Source: an uncultured Gammaproteobacteria bacterium
GTDB taxonomy: Bacteria; Pseudomonadota; Gammaproteobacteria; Arenicellales; JAANXG01
Length of the DNA: 44,988 bases
Direction: 5' to 3'
Assembly: GCA_945787105.1 (NCBI GenBank)
Contig: CALZGZ010000210.1
Coordinates: 1 to 44,988, forward strand
Shown here: piece by piece, positions 32,886 to 41,648 of the stretch
Layout of the letters: each line of letters begins with the position of its first letter
Numbering within the stretch: the first letter of the stretch is position 1
Program-made: the position numbers and the translations under genes
Notes under the pieces: model-generated
Database searches by the model: none
The model's input: only the letters and a program-made list of their open reading frames with translations
What the model was told of the DNA's origin: nothing

Positions 32886-33923
32886 TTATTGACCGCTTTG
32901 CTGGATCTGGCCTGAACGCTTGTACTGCTCATGCAGGCGCATGATCTTCGCGAACAATTGCGGATGCTGCTTGGCGCACTGCAGTAGTGGGTAAGCCTCT
33001 TTGACACCAGCCCACCACAGTTCACTAGCGGCTTTGTCGAGCTTGACGATCTGCAGTCCACGTGTCTGCATCTCGCGGATCGCATCTTCCTCTGATTTGC
33101 GGATCTGGTCACGTAGCCGTTCGCCAATACTATGCATAGCGTCAACCAATGGCGGATGAAACTTTTCAGGGATCCGCTCCCAGGCCTCGCGATGAATCAC
33201 CGTTGCCGCGTTCAAAGGTGCCCAACGCAGATCGGTCATATAGTTGGCCGTCTGATAACTTCGATCCAGCAACGCGAATAACGGCGGCACATCGATGGCC
33301 TCGATCAGCCCGGTTCGCAATGCAGTAAGCATGTCAGTCTCGTCAAGCGGCACCACGCGAAACCCAAAATATTTGAACAGCCGCTCTGATTCGGGATGAC
33401 CGGCCGCGGTCCATAGTCGCAATTTCTTGAGATCATCCGGCGTTCTCACCGGTTGCTTCGCAAAGAAATACACCCAACCGGCTTCCGCCCAATTGAGAAT
33501 CTTGACCTGTCTGGCCATCAGTTGCTTTTCGAGATCACCTTGAATCGCGGATCGCACGTAGTCGAGTTCCTCATAAGACTCGAATAGCAGGGGCATATTT
33601 AGGCAGTCGATGCTACTGTCGATCTGCGGTAATCCGGCACCAGAGATGGCCACCGCATCCAGGCCGCGGCGTTGCATCTTACGCACCATCTCGGTCTCGC
33701 CACCGAGCACGCCTCCGGCATAGATCCGTAACTCCACCCCGCCGTCGGACACATCGAGCCACTGTTGTCGGACGCGCAGCAGCGCATCGTGCCACGCCGA
33801 TCCTTCTGGAGCGATTGTCCCCAGCTTGATGATGACCTTGGCGGATGCGGGTAGCGACACCAGGCCGCAAAGCAGCATGCCCAAAAACAGTATCGATACG
33901 CGCCGCACCCGCAATCTTGCCAT
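32886..33923 (-). CDS. dctP: TRAP transporter substrate-binding protein DctP
   Basis: A 345-aa periplasmic binding protein with a signal peptide (MARLRVRRVSILFLGMLL..., cut after PASA) and the DctP fold: VIIKLGTIAPEGSAWHDALLR near the N-terminus, GVLGGETEMVRKMQ, and the substrate-gating region ending around AAGHPESERLFKYFGF. A conserved arginine for the carboxylate is expected near residues 165-180, but I did not fix its position. The ATG at 33923 has AGG eight bases upstream; the longer frame overlaps the tatT gene. It is 25 bases after tatT. The ligand is unknown. Confidence 0.92.
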   Translation of the reverse strand: MARLRVRRVSILFLGMLLCGLVSLPASAKVIIKLGTIAPEGSAWHDALLRVRQQWLDVSDGGVELRIYAGGVLGGETEMVRKMQRRGLDAVAISGAGLPQIDSSIDCLNMPLLFESYEELDYVRSAIQGDLEKQLMARQVKILNWAEAGWVYFFAKQPVRTPDDLKKLRLWTAAGHPESERLFKYFGFRVVPLDETDMLTALRTGLIEAIDVPPLFALLDRSYQTANYMTDLRWAPLNAATVIHREAWERIPEKFHPPLVDAMHSIGERLRDQIRKSEEDAIREMQTRGLQIVKLDKAASELWWAGVKEAYPLLQCAKQHPQLFAKIMRLHEQYKRSGQIQQSGQ

Positions 33924-33948
33924 GTCTGACCTGGCCGAACTTCGATCG

Positions 33949-34920
33949 TTACAGAAAGAGCTCATCGATTCTGCGTTTGAGCCATTTCGCTCGACGTTGC
34001 GCGAGGGCGTTGATAAGCCGATTTTCCGGTTCGTCGTCGATGTCAACACTTAGGGCCTTATCCAGCAACTCGCGAAATTCCGCCCGTTTCTGATTCGGTA
34101 TCGATGCTGCCTCGGCATAGGCAACGTAGAGACTCGCGCGCCTGCCCTGCGAGAGCTGCAGCGCCCGCAGATAGTGCCCGCGGATCACATCGTCATCGGC
34201 GTGCATACGGCCGGCCGCCGCCAGGGTCACTTGGAACTCGTGCAGTGTGCCTCCATTCCACCCCTCGTCCAACTCCAGGGCGCGGGCGAGCAAGGCGTCG
34301 ACTTCGGGCAACCGGGCCAATAATACAGCGTCATGCTGCGATACCGAGATTGCCAAACCCAACGCCGCCGCCGACCAGTAGAGCACCGGCACCACGCGTA
34401 GCGCATCCTCCGGTGACAGCTCACGTACTGCTTGTTGTGGGTCCTGGCTAAGCCGTAAGGTGAAACCAGGATATGTCAACTCTAACGCACGCAACGCATA
34501 ATCGAGTGCACGAAGGTATAACCGGCGTGCCCGGCGACGAAGTTCCAACGCCCGATCGAGGTCATCGATTGCGGTTCGATCAGCCTCGAAATGGACGTAT
34601 GCATAAGAGTAGAGAACAAAACCACGACTGGCGGTAAGCAGCAAACCCTCGTGTTGTGGGGATTGTGACAGCAAGCTCTCGACGAGCTTTAAGCTAAACG
34701 GTAAGGCATCTCCTACCAGGATGAGATCGTCATCACGCTCGTAGACGGAATCTCCAGAAGCCAACAGATCGCCAACAGTGTTCACAGTAAAGCGCTTGAT
34801 GGAACACCCGGCCCCCAGCACGATGGCAATCATCACCGCAACGAAGACGTAGGTGCGGTGGAGACAATGCTGGCACCGCAAGGCATTTGACTTTACGGTC
34901 GGGAACTCTTTGGCGGCCAC
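33949..34920 (-). CDS. TatT, TRAP-associated lipoprotein
   Basis: A 323-aa helical-repeat protein with a lipoprotein signal (AIVLGAGCS, acylated Cys39). Helical pairs such as ALELRRRARRLYLRALDYALRALEL fit the TPR-like TatT family ('TRAP transporter TatT component'), which forms a periplasmic complex with the DctP protein of the same operon. The start is GTG 34918-34920; the true start could be the Met30 region if the first residues are not translated. It is the first gene of the minus-strand TRAP operon. Confidence 0.88.
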   Translation of the reverse strand: MAAKEFPTVKSNALRCQHCLHRTYVFVAVMIAIVLGAGCSIKRFTVNTVGDLLASGDSVYERDDDLILVGDALPFSLKLVESLLSQSPQHEGLLLTASRGFVLYSYAYVHFEADRTAIDDLDRALELRRRARRLYLRALDYALRALELTYPGFTLRLSQDPQQAVRELSPEDALRVVPVLYWSAAALGLAISVSQHDAVLLARLPEVDALLARALELDEGWNGGTLHEFQVTLAAAGRMHADDDVIRGHYLRALQLSQGRRASLYVAYAEAASIPNQKRAEFRELLDKALSVDIDDEPENRLINALAQRRAKWLKRRIDELFL

Positions 34921-35095
34921 TTACTGAAACCGATCCTGGGCCATCGTTGTCAGTTTGGGATTCACAACATTCCTTTTTCTACTAGCGTGTTGCGCGCTCA
35001 GCTGAAATACGCAGGCGATAGCTGCATCATGGCGCGCCGGTTTTCTGATCATGGTCGTCAGTTAGAGTATAACACCGCCCCCCGGTAAATTACTG

Positions 35096-35295
35096 AGCCC
35101 GTGTATTGCACCAAGGATCCCGGATGATGGCGAAGGGACTTGGCCTGCGACTACGCGCAGGATCGGGCGGCCGGTTCCCCTGCTGTTCCCCTGCTGTGCG
35201 GGGACAAGGCGGGGACGGGCCCCCTGCGGTGCGGGGACGAGTGCCGCGCTGGAGCGCAAGTGCAGACGTCCGAGAACGAGCCAGCGCCGGGATAG
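35096..35295 (+). repeat. MITE-like element, truncated copy 4
   Basis: One end (AGCCCGTGTATTGCACC..., 35096-35116) is followed by GGATCCCGGATGATGGCGAA, GGGACTTGGCCTGCG, the tandem TTCCCCTGCTG pair, several GCGGGGAC motifs and the CGAGCCAGCGCCGGGATAG block, in the same order as copy 3. Similarity to copy 3 continues to about CTATTG (35307). No inverted right end is seen, so this copy is cut, and the osmC remnant begins within about 15 bases. The stretch 34921-35095 before it shows no gene. Confidence 0.7.
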
Positions 35296-35317
35296 TCCCG
35301 CCTCTATTGTCTGGTTA

Positions 35318-35628
35318 GTGGCATCGCTCGGCGCTTGCACTTCCATGACGCTGCGCATGTATGCACGGCATAAGCAACTGCCCCTCGAACATTTGAAAGT
35401 GGAACGTCGCATCGAAAGATTCACGCCGGCGATTGCAGAACTTGCGAAACCAATACAGGGAGAGTCGATCGCATCGATCGGCGTATTCGAATCCACGGGA
35501 AACTGGATGACGCTCAACGCAAGCGGCTTCTGGAGATCGCCGATAGATGCCCGGTACACCATACCTTACATTCCGAAATAATGGTGAATACGTTTGCAGG
35601 GGAATTAGCACTCGATGATGCGAAATGA
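35318..35628 (+). pseudogene. OsmC-family protein remnant, 5'-truncated and frameshifted
   Basis: The frame from 35318 reads [20 protein letters not shown], the helix that carries the first redox cysteine in OsmC/Ohr-type peroxide-detoxifying proteins. From about 35410 the match moves to another frame, giving [20 protein letters not shown], then [38 protein letters not shown] and a stop at 35626-35628, the typical OsmC C-terminus including RCPVH. The break is a one-base loss or two-base gain near 35396-35412. About 50 N-terminal residues are missing, exactly where the repeat element ends. The original enzyme would have removed organic hydroperoxides or similar compounds. Confidence 0.85.
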
Positions 35629-35823
35629 ATCCGCGATTAGTGTTTGTTATCCGGTTTATTCATCCCCGCCGATTGCTTTGATACGAGTGATTGCGTGCAA
35701 GGGATGTCCTTAGGGCAGAGAAAACGTTCTCTGCGTTTGTGCAGCGACGTTGTTTTGTCTGGTGTATCGTCTTGAGAACCGTTACATTATCGCGTCCCGC
35801 GGATGACGTTACCTTAAATAGCA
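35629..35823. other. Short region without a gene, upstream of the lyase gene
   Basis: No convincing coding frame or strong promoter is seen between the osmC remnant and the DapA-family gene. The region is more AT-rich than its surroundings, as promoter regions often are. Confidence 0.3.
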
Positions 35824-36759
35824 ATGACTGCAGATTCGAATTTCAGCGGCGTATTGGTTCCAGTGCTGACTCCGTTTGGCTCAGACTTGATGCCGGATTC
35901 AGCGGCATTTATCGAGCATTGCCGTTGGTTGCTCGCCCAGGGCGCCGATGGACTGGCGATATTCGGAACTACCGGCGAAGCGAACTCACTGTCGGTGGAA
36001 GAAAAAATTGATTTGCTGGATGCATTGATCGACGGCGGGGTACCGGCAAACAGGCTGATACCCGGTACCGGCATGTGTGCGTTAACGGATACCGTACGGC
36101 TGACCACCCACGCTACCAAGCAGGGCTGCGGGGGCGTATTAATGCTGCCGCCGTTTTATTATAAAGGTGTATCCGATGAGGGGCTGTATGCCGGGTTCTC
36201 GGAGGTAATCGAACGAGTGGGCGACGCCCGGCTGCGGGTGTACCTATACCACATACCGCCGGTATCCCAGGTGCCTATTTCGCTCAATTTAATCGACCGG
36301 CTCATTGCCTCGTATCCAGATGTGGTCGTGGGACTTAAGGATAGCTCCGGCGAGTGGAGCAATACCCGGGCCGTGTTGCAACGGTTTCCAGGCTTCATAA
36401 CATTCGCCGGATCTGAAGTGTTTCTGCTCGATACCCTGCGTCACGGTGGCGCCGGCTGTATCACGGCAACGGGTAATGTGAATCCGGGCGGCATCCGTAA
36501 GGTGTACGAACAATGGGGGCAGCCACAAGCTGATGCGCTGCAAGCGCGGATCACCGAAATCCGCAACGTGATCCAAGCCTATCCGATGATTCCGGCACTC
36601 AAGACGATCGTTAGTAATTTCTACGATGACCCAAAATGGCTAACGGTGCGTCCCCCTTTGCGATGCTTGGATAACACCCAAAGCCAGGCGTTGATGGACG
36701 AGATGGGCGCTTTGGCATTCAGCATGGACAGCAACACGGCGTGCGTCGCCGCGAGTTGA
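35824..36759 (+). CDS. DapA-family (dihydrodipicolinate synthase/NAL-type) lyase
   Basis: A 311-aa TIM-barrel aldolase with the family motifs: GTTGEANSLS (49-58), the proton-relay Tyr142 in YLYHIPP and the Schiff-base Lys172 in VVGLKDSSGEW. The motif reads YHIP instead of the YNVP of lysine-pathway DapA, and the chain has an extended C-terminus, so it is more likely a relative acting on another 2-oxo acid. It condenses or cleaves pyruvate-type substrates. The ATG has no strong ribosome binding site. It stands 136 bases before the citrate synthase gene on the same strand; a metabolic link is possible but not shown. Confidence 0.88.
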   Translation: MTADSNFSGVLVPVLTPFGSDLMPDSAAFIEHCRWLLAQGADGLAIFGTTGEANSLSVEEKIDLLDALIDGGVPANRLIPGTGMCALTDTVRLTTHATKQGCGGVLMLPPFYYKGVSDEGLYAGFSEVIERVGDARLRVYLYHIPPVSQVPISLNLIDRLIASYPDVVVGLKDSSGEWSNTRAVLQRFPGFITFAGSEVFLLDTLRHGGAGCITATGNVNPGGIRKVYEQWGQPQADALQARITEIRNVIQAYPMIPALKTIVSNFYDDPKWLTVRPPLRCLDNTQSQALMDEMGALAFSMDSNTACVAAS

Positions 36760-36895
36760 ATTTCTAGTAGATTGCTGGGTTTTTCAACTATCACGGCAAT
36801 TATGGGAAACTATACATGTGGGCACGATAGCGACAAATTTATTTCCACGCGACATTGAGTAGATATCCATTGATATATGGAATGGGGGATCAACA

Positions 36896-38275
36896 GTGAG
36901 CAAGAGTAAAGCGAAAACGACGGAAATTCCGTCACAGCAAAAAACGTTTACCCTTCGCGACAACGTGTCCGGCAAGTCCTACGACTTACCCATCCTCGAT
37001 GGTTCAGAAGGACCATCGTCGATCGACATTCGCAACTTTTACCAGCAGACCGGCATGTTCACGTATGACCCGGGTTTCACGTCTACAGCATCGTGTTCGT
37101 CTGCGATCACGTACATCGATGGCGAGAACGGCATATTGAGACATCGAGGTTATGCCATCGAAGATTTAGCGGAGAATAGCGATTATTTGGATGTTTGTTA
37201 TTTACTCTTACATGGCGAGTTGCCGTCGCCGGAAGAGAAAATAGAATTCGACCACCACATCACGCATCATACAATGCTGCATGAGCAGCTGATGAACTTT
37301 TATCGTGGTTTTCGTCGGGATGCACATCCCATGGCGATTATGGTCGGTGTGGTCGGCGCGTTATCTTCTTTTTATCACGACAGTACAGACATCGCGGATC
37401 CGCAACAACGCATGGTGGCGTCACACCGATTGATCGCCAAGATGCCTACGATCGGCTCCTATGCGTATAAGTATTCGATGGGATTGCCGTTCATTTACCC
37501 GAGTAATGACCTGAATTACTCGGAAAATCTTTTAAAGATGATGTTCTCGGTCCCGGCCAACGATTTCGAAGTCAATCCTGTGCTCGCCAAGGCGCTGGAC
37601 CGCATACTGATATTGCATGCTGATCACGAACAGAACGCGTCCACGTCTACGGTACGTTTAGCGGGTTCTTCAGGGGCGAATCCGTTTGCGTGTATCGCAG
37701 CAGGGATTGCCTCCTTGTGGGGACCCGCCCACGGCGGTGCCAACGAGGCCGTCTTGAAGATGCTGGGTGAAATCGAAAGCAAAGACCGGGTCCCGGAGTT
37801 TATCAAACGCGCCAAGGATCCCAACGACAGCTACCGCCTCATGGGCTTCGGGCATCGCGTGTATAAGAACTATGATCCGCGCGCCAAGGTGATGCGTAAA
37901 GCGTGTCACGAGGTGCTCAATGAGCTGGGCATCGAGGACCCGCGATTGGAGCTTGCCATGGAACTGGAACGCATTGCCCTGGAAGACGATTACTTTATCG
38001 AGCGTAAACTTTATCCAAATGTGGACTTCTATTCCGGGATCATCCTCAAGGCAATGGGTTTCCCAACCAATATGTTCACAGCGATCTTCGCCATCGCCCG
38101 AACCGTGGGGTGGATCGCTCACTGGAAAGAGATGATGTCGGAAGGTGCTCCGCAGATTGGGCGGCCACGCCAGATTTATATCGGTGAGCGAGAACGCAAG
38201 TTCGCCAACGTAGATGTCAGGGAGCACAAACAGAGCCGTGGCTGGTCGTGGCTGTGGGGTAACACTAAGGAATAG
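36896..38275 (+). CDS. gltA: Citrate synthase
   Basis: A 459-aa type II citrate synthase with [20 protein letters not shown] (acetyl-CoA/oxaloacetate site), [15 protein letters not shown], the catalytic-histidine block [15 protein letters not shown] and the Asp block [10 protein letters not shown]. It joins acetyl-CoA and oxaloacetate in the TCA cycle. The start is GTG 36896 with GGGGGAT before it. A 30-residue N-terminal domain before the conserved [11 protein letters not shown] is usual for the hexameric, NADH-regulated form. It is convergent with the FAD oxidase gene. Confidence 0.95.
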   Translation: MSKSKAKTTEIPSQQKTFTLRDNVSGKSYDLPILDGSEGPSSIDIRNFYQQTGMFTYDPGFTSTASCSSAITYIDGENGILRHRGYAIEDLAENSDYLDVCYLLLHGELPSPEEKIEFDHHITHHTMLHEQLMNFYRGFRRDAHPMAIMVGVVGALSSFYHDSTDIADPQQRMVASHRLIAKMPTIGSYAYKYSMGLPFIYPSNDLNYSENLLKMMFSVPANDFEVNPVLAKALDRILILHADHEQNASTSTVRLAGSSGANPFACIAAGIASLWGPAHGGANEAVLKMLGEIESKDRVPEFIKRAKDPNDSYRLMGFGHRVYKNYDPRAKVMRKACHEVLNELGIEDPRLELAMELERIALEDDYFIERKLYPNVDFYSGIILKAMGFPTNMFTAIFAIARTVGWIAHWKEMMSEGAPQIGRPRQIYIGERERKFANVDVREHKQSRGWSWLWGNTKE

Positions 38276-38315
38276 AAAAACACTCTTGGATTGAACGACG
38301 GTGAGGTGCGAACGC

Positions 38316-38329
38316 CGTATATTGCACCA
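38316..38329 (+). repeat. Terminal fragment of the MITE-like family
   Basis: CGTATATTGCACCA matches the conserved core of the element ends exactly over 14 bases. It lies in the 60-base gap between two convergent genes. No second end is found, so it may be a scar or chance. Confidence 0.4.
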
Positions 38330-38335
38330 CCGCCC

Positions 38336-39721
38336 TCAAGAGTCCATAAAAATCTTGCCTGGATTCATCAAGTTTTTCGGGTCCAGGGATTGTTTGATTC
38401 TCGCCATAACTTCCACAGCATCGCCGTGTTCGCTAAGGAGATGTTCTCGCTTACCCAAACCAATACCGTGTTCTCCGGTGCACGTACCACCCATGGCCAG
38501 TGCGCGCCCAATCAGACGTTCGTTGAATTCGTTCGCACGCTGAATCTCTTCAGGGTCGTTGGGATCCAGCACGATCACGACGTGGAAGTTACCATCACCC
38601 ACGTGCCCCACGATCGGTGCCACCAGGCCCGATTGGTCTATATCTTTTCGGGTTTGATTAATGCACTCGGCGAGACGAGAGATGGGCACGCAGACGTCAG
38701 TAGGCCACATCTCACAACCGGGTCGTAACGCCTTACATGCGTAAGCCGCATCGTGACGTGCCCGCCATAACGCGTTTCTATGTTCCTCGTCACCGGCCCA
38801 TTGAAAATTGCTCCCGCCGTGCTCGGCCGCGATGCTACCGACCGATTCAGCCTGTTCCGCAACCGCTGACCGGGTACCGTGAAATTCGAGAAACAAGGTG
38901 GGCGCAACCGGATAACTCAAACCAGAGTAACGGTTCACCGCATCCATCTGCACTTCGTCCAACAATTCTATTCGCGCTACCGGTATCCCCAGTTGTATGG
39001 TTTCAATCACAGTATCGACTGCATCGGAAAGAACGCCAAAACTGCAAACTGCCGACGAGATCGCCTCCAGGCGACCGTACAATCGCACCGTAAGTTCGGT
39101 AATGATCCCGAGGGTTCCCTCAGATCCCACGAACAGGTTCGTCAAATCATAACCAGCCGAAGATTTGCGTGCGCGGCCACCGGTTTTGACAACACGGCCG
39201 TCGGCCAACACCACGGTCAGACCCAACACATTATCTCTCATCGTGCCGTACCGGACTGCATTGGTCCCGGAGGCCCGGGTAGAGGCCATACCACCCAACG
39301 TAGCGTTGGCGCCCGGATCCACCGGGAAAAACATCCCCTGGTCGCGGAGAAATTGATCGAGTTGCCGGCGCGTCACTCCAGCCTGAACAGTGCAATCGAG
39401 ATCCGTTGGATTCACTTGCAGGACCTCGTTCATACGCGAAAGGTCTATACACACACCACCGCTGGGAGCCATCACCTGGCCCTCTAGCGAGGTTCCCACT
39501 CCGTAGGGAATCATTGGCACCGCAAGGTCAGCGCATACTCTTACCACCGCGGACACGTCGTTTGTGGTTAACGGGAAAACGACCATGTCCGGTGGCTGGC
39601 CGGGCCGATAACCTTCGTCATGTCCGTGTTGATCCCGAACATTAATGTTGGTCGTGACGCGATCGCCCAACAGGGCGGTGAGGCGCCCTAGCAGGGTTAC
39701 CAATTCATTGTGAACGGCCAT
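38336..39721 (-). CDS. FAD-linked oxidase (GlcD/D-lactate dehydrogenase-like)
   Basis: A 461-aa flavoprotein with an N-terminal FAD_binding_4 domain (PDMVVFPLTTNDVSAVVRVC, PYGVGTSLEGQVMAPSGGV, about 40-190) and a C-terminal FAD-oxidase domain with the substrate/metal motif HVGDGNFH and CTGEHGIGLGKREHL. Such enzymes oxidise glycolate or D-2-hydroxy acids and pass electrons to quinone or cytochrome c. No iron-sulfur domain is fused and no glcE/glcF neighbours are seen, so a one-component D-lactate dehydrogenase type is more likely than glycolate oxidase. The ATG has a GAGG ribosome binding site. Confidence 0.9.
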   Translation of the reverse strand: MAVHNELVTLLGRLTALLGDRVTTNINVRDQHGHDEGYRPGQPPDMVVFPLTTNDVSAVVRVCADLAVPMIPYGVGTSLEGQVMAPSGGVCIDLSRMNEVLQVNPTDLDCTVQAGVTRRQLDQFLRDQGMFFPVDPGANATLGGMASTRASGTNAVRYGTMRDNVLGLTVVLADGRVVKTGGRARKSSAGYDLTNLFVGSEGTLGIITELTVRLYGRLEAISSAVCSFGVLSDAVDTVIETIQLGIPVARIELLDEVQMDAVNRYSGLSYPVAPTLFLEFHGTRSAVAEQAESVGSIAAEHGGSNFQWAGDEEHRNALWRARHDAAYACKALRPGCEMWPTDVCVPISRLAECINQTRKDIDQSGLVAPIVGHVGDGNFHVVIVLDPNDPEEIQRANEFNERLIGRALAMGGTCTGEHGIGLGKREHLLSEHGDAVEVMARIKQSLDPKNLMNPGKIFMDS

Positions 39722-39898
39722 GCCGGCAGCCTCGCATCATAGGGTTCACGAGCAATTAGCAACGACAGCGTCCTGCTCTTGCAGAGACCGTATAACCCGA
39801 ACGTCACCGCAAATCAGAAAACAGTGCGCCAGCGATCAGCATGCTCAAGCACGAGAAGATTTATTATCGCCGAGATGTATACAACTGTGCACGCATAT

Positions 39899-40180
39899 TT
39901 ACCGGCGGGGGGGACGCCTGCCGTGCACACCGTCCCTTTCTTTCGCCACACTTACTACTATCTCCCGCCCTTGTATCTCCTCACCATGCTTGGAGAGCGC
40001 TTGATCCGCACCCTGTTGTGTTGAGAACGTTACGAATGCAAATCCTCGAGAGCAACCTGTCTCGCGGTCGGTAATGAGTTTTACGTTTTCAATCTCGCCG
40101 CAGGCTGAAAAGGTCTGCTCTATGTCCGCCTCGGATACCGAAAACGGCAGATTTCCAACATAAAGCTTTCTTTGCTGCAT
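39899..40180 (-). CDS. Small RRM-type RNA-binding protein
   Basis: A 93-aa single RNA-recognition-motif protein with RNP2 (KLYVGNLPF) and RNP1 (SRGFAFVTF), followed by a short basic tail (GVHGRRPPRR). Bacterial proteins of this type bind single-stranded RNA and are often cold- or stress-linked. I start at ATG 40180; an upstream TTG would add only three residues. The ribosome binding site is weak. It is 11 bases downstream of the FKBP gene on the same strand. Confidence 0.9.
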   Translation of the reverse strand: MQQRKLYVGNLPFSVSEADIEQTFSACGEIENVKLITDRETGCSRGFAFVTFSTQQGADQALSKHGEEIQGREIVVSVAKERDGVHGRRPPRR

Positions 40181-40191
40181 GACATTCAAAG

Positions 40192-40704
40192 CTATTCAAC
40201 AGAAAGAACCGTAATCTTAAAATGAAGCGTTTCGCCGGCCAAGGGATGGTTCTGATCGATCACAATTTGCTTTTCCTGCACTTCATGAACACGAACATAC
40301 CGTTCATTGCCAGAAGGATCCTTGCCGACCAGCATTGTGCCCGGCTCACGGGCATCCTCCGGTATAAGATCGATGGGAACTTTTACGAATGCGTCTGGAT
40401 TCACCGCACCATAAGCTTGCTCTGCAGACAAGGAAACAGCTTTCTTCTCTCCACTTTTCATTCCGTCTAAAGCAGCTTCGAGTCCCGGTAATATCTGTCC
40501 CTGACCGTGGGTAAAATTGAGTGGTGTCTGACCCACATTAGTGGATGCCACGGAACCATCATCGAGGGTCAACACGTATTCAATAGAAACGGTTCGTCCG
40601 TTTTGAATCAAGCTCTGCTCCTCAGCGTAAACAGTATGACCCAGCATCAGCCACACCAACGCAAGCCATATGGACCAAAGGCCCGATGTCCGAGATGTTT
40701 TCAT
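40192..40704 (-). CDS. Secreted FKBP/SlyD-type peptidyl-prolyl isomerase
   Basis: A 170-aa protein with a signal peptide (SIWLALVWLMLGHTVYA, residues 11-27) followed by a SlyD-like FKBP domain (SIEYVLTLDDGSVASTN, FTHGQGQILPGLEAALDGM, KKAVSLSAEQAYG) and the insert-in-flap region. It would speed proline isomerisation and help folding in the periplasm. The histidine-rich metal tail of SlyD is absent. The ATG at 40704 has no strong ribosome binding site in the bases I can see. Confidence 0.9.
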   Translation of the reverse strand: MKTSRTSGLWSIWLALVWLMLGHTVYAEEQSLIQNGRTVSIEYVLTLDDGSVASTNVGQTPLNFTHGQGQILPGLEAALDGMKSGEKKAVSLSAEQAYGAVNPDAFVKVPIDLIPEDAREPGTMLVGKDPSGNERYVRVHEVQEKQIVIDQNHPLAGETLHFKITVLSVE

Positions 40705-41648
40705 ACAATTGCCTTCGCGTGTACAGTTATCGATAAGCCACTAAAAAGGTTCTGCTAAGTGGCGCCAAGTCCGAGCGTATGGTGAGTTAAAGGATCGGAC
40801 CCAAAATAAGATCGGTTAACCCAAATTACGCAAACCACATACGCTCGGGTCAATGAGAAAGTACACCGGGACGAGAACGCGATGGTTCAGACAGTCATAA
40901 TAATAGCATAAAGACCTACGCGTACAGCGCCGGTGCCATTCCATTTTAATTAATTCCGTTCCGCGACAATTTGCTAACCTGTTGATTTACTTATTTGCAG
41001 ACACGAGTAACCGGTAACAAAAAGTAACACCTTATTAAGTCTAACGAGCGGACACTAACTAGCTTGGGGTTTGTATGATCTACGCAGCAATACAAGTTTG
41101 CAAAGGCAACGACATTAAAACAATCCTCGTCGATCCAGCCGCGCGAATTCGTTGGGAAAGCAATTGTCCTCCGTCGCCCGGTATTCGTCCAGGCCCACAA
41201 GACCTGTAGACTCGTCACAGTCGGTCAACCAATTCGTCGTTCGCGGTAATGCTCCCGTGGGTGCGGCCATCGATTACTCCTTTCAAGCACCGTGCTAGCA
41301 TAACCATAACATCTGCCGGATAATCTGGATTTGCCGCCATCGCAGTCGATCGCCGCTCCAGCTCGGTACCACGCTGATCGTGGCGCTCGGCCGGACCCGC
41401 CCGGCCTTGCTTGATCATAGAATCGCATCGTGAAACTATGTCAAAAGCGATGGGGTGTCATCCCTGGCGCAGCTATTATGGCCGACATTCACGGGGCATA
41501 GCCTGGCCAATCTGGACTGCGGTGTGTTATCAGATTAAGACGTTACAATGGCCGTATAAAAATGGTACTTGCTAGCCAATGGGCCATACCACGGATATCA
41601 CACATGACATCGGTGCCGCCGCGTGTTCGATGAGGATGAGGGCATAAC
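40705..41648. other. Stretch without a convincing gene, with one inverted repeat
   Basis: About 940 bases separate the FKBP gene from the ABC transporter gene. The short frames here (for example 40991-41218 and 41215-41418 on the minus strand) lack ribosome binding sites and family features. A 10-bp inverted repeat (CCGAGCGTAT at 40771-40780 and ATACGCTCGG at 40839-40848) brackets 58 bases and could be an operator or structured RNA. The region just before 41649 carries GATGAGGG, the ribosome binding site of the next gene. Confidence 0.45.

Noticed and set aside
40991-41418. Two short minus-strand frames in the 40.7-41.6 kb gap
   Set aside because: No ribosome binding site, no domain or membrane pattern, and Arg/Cys/Trp-rich composition typical of chance frames.
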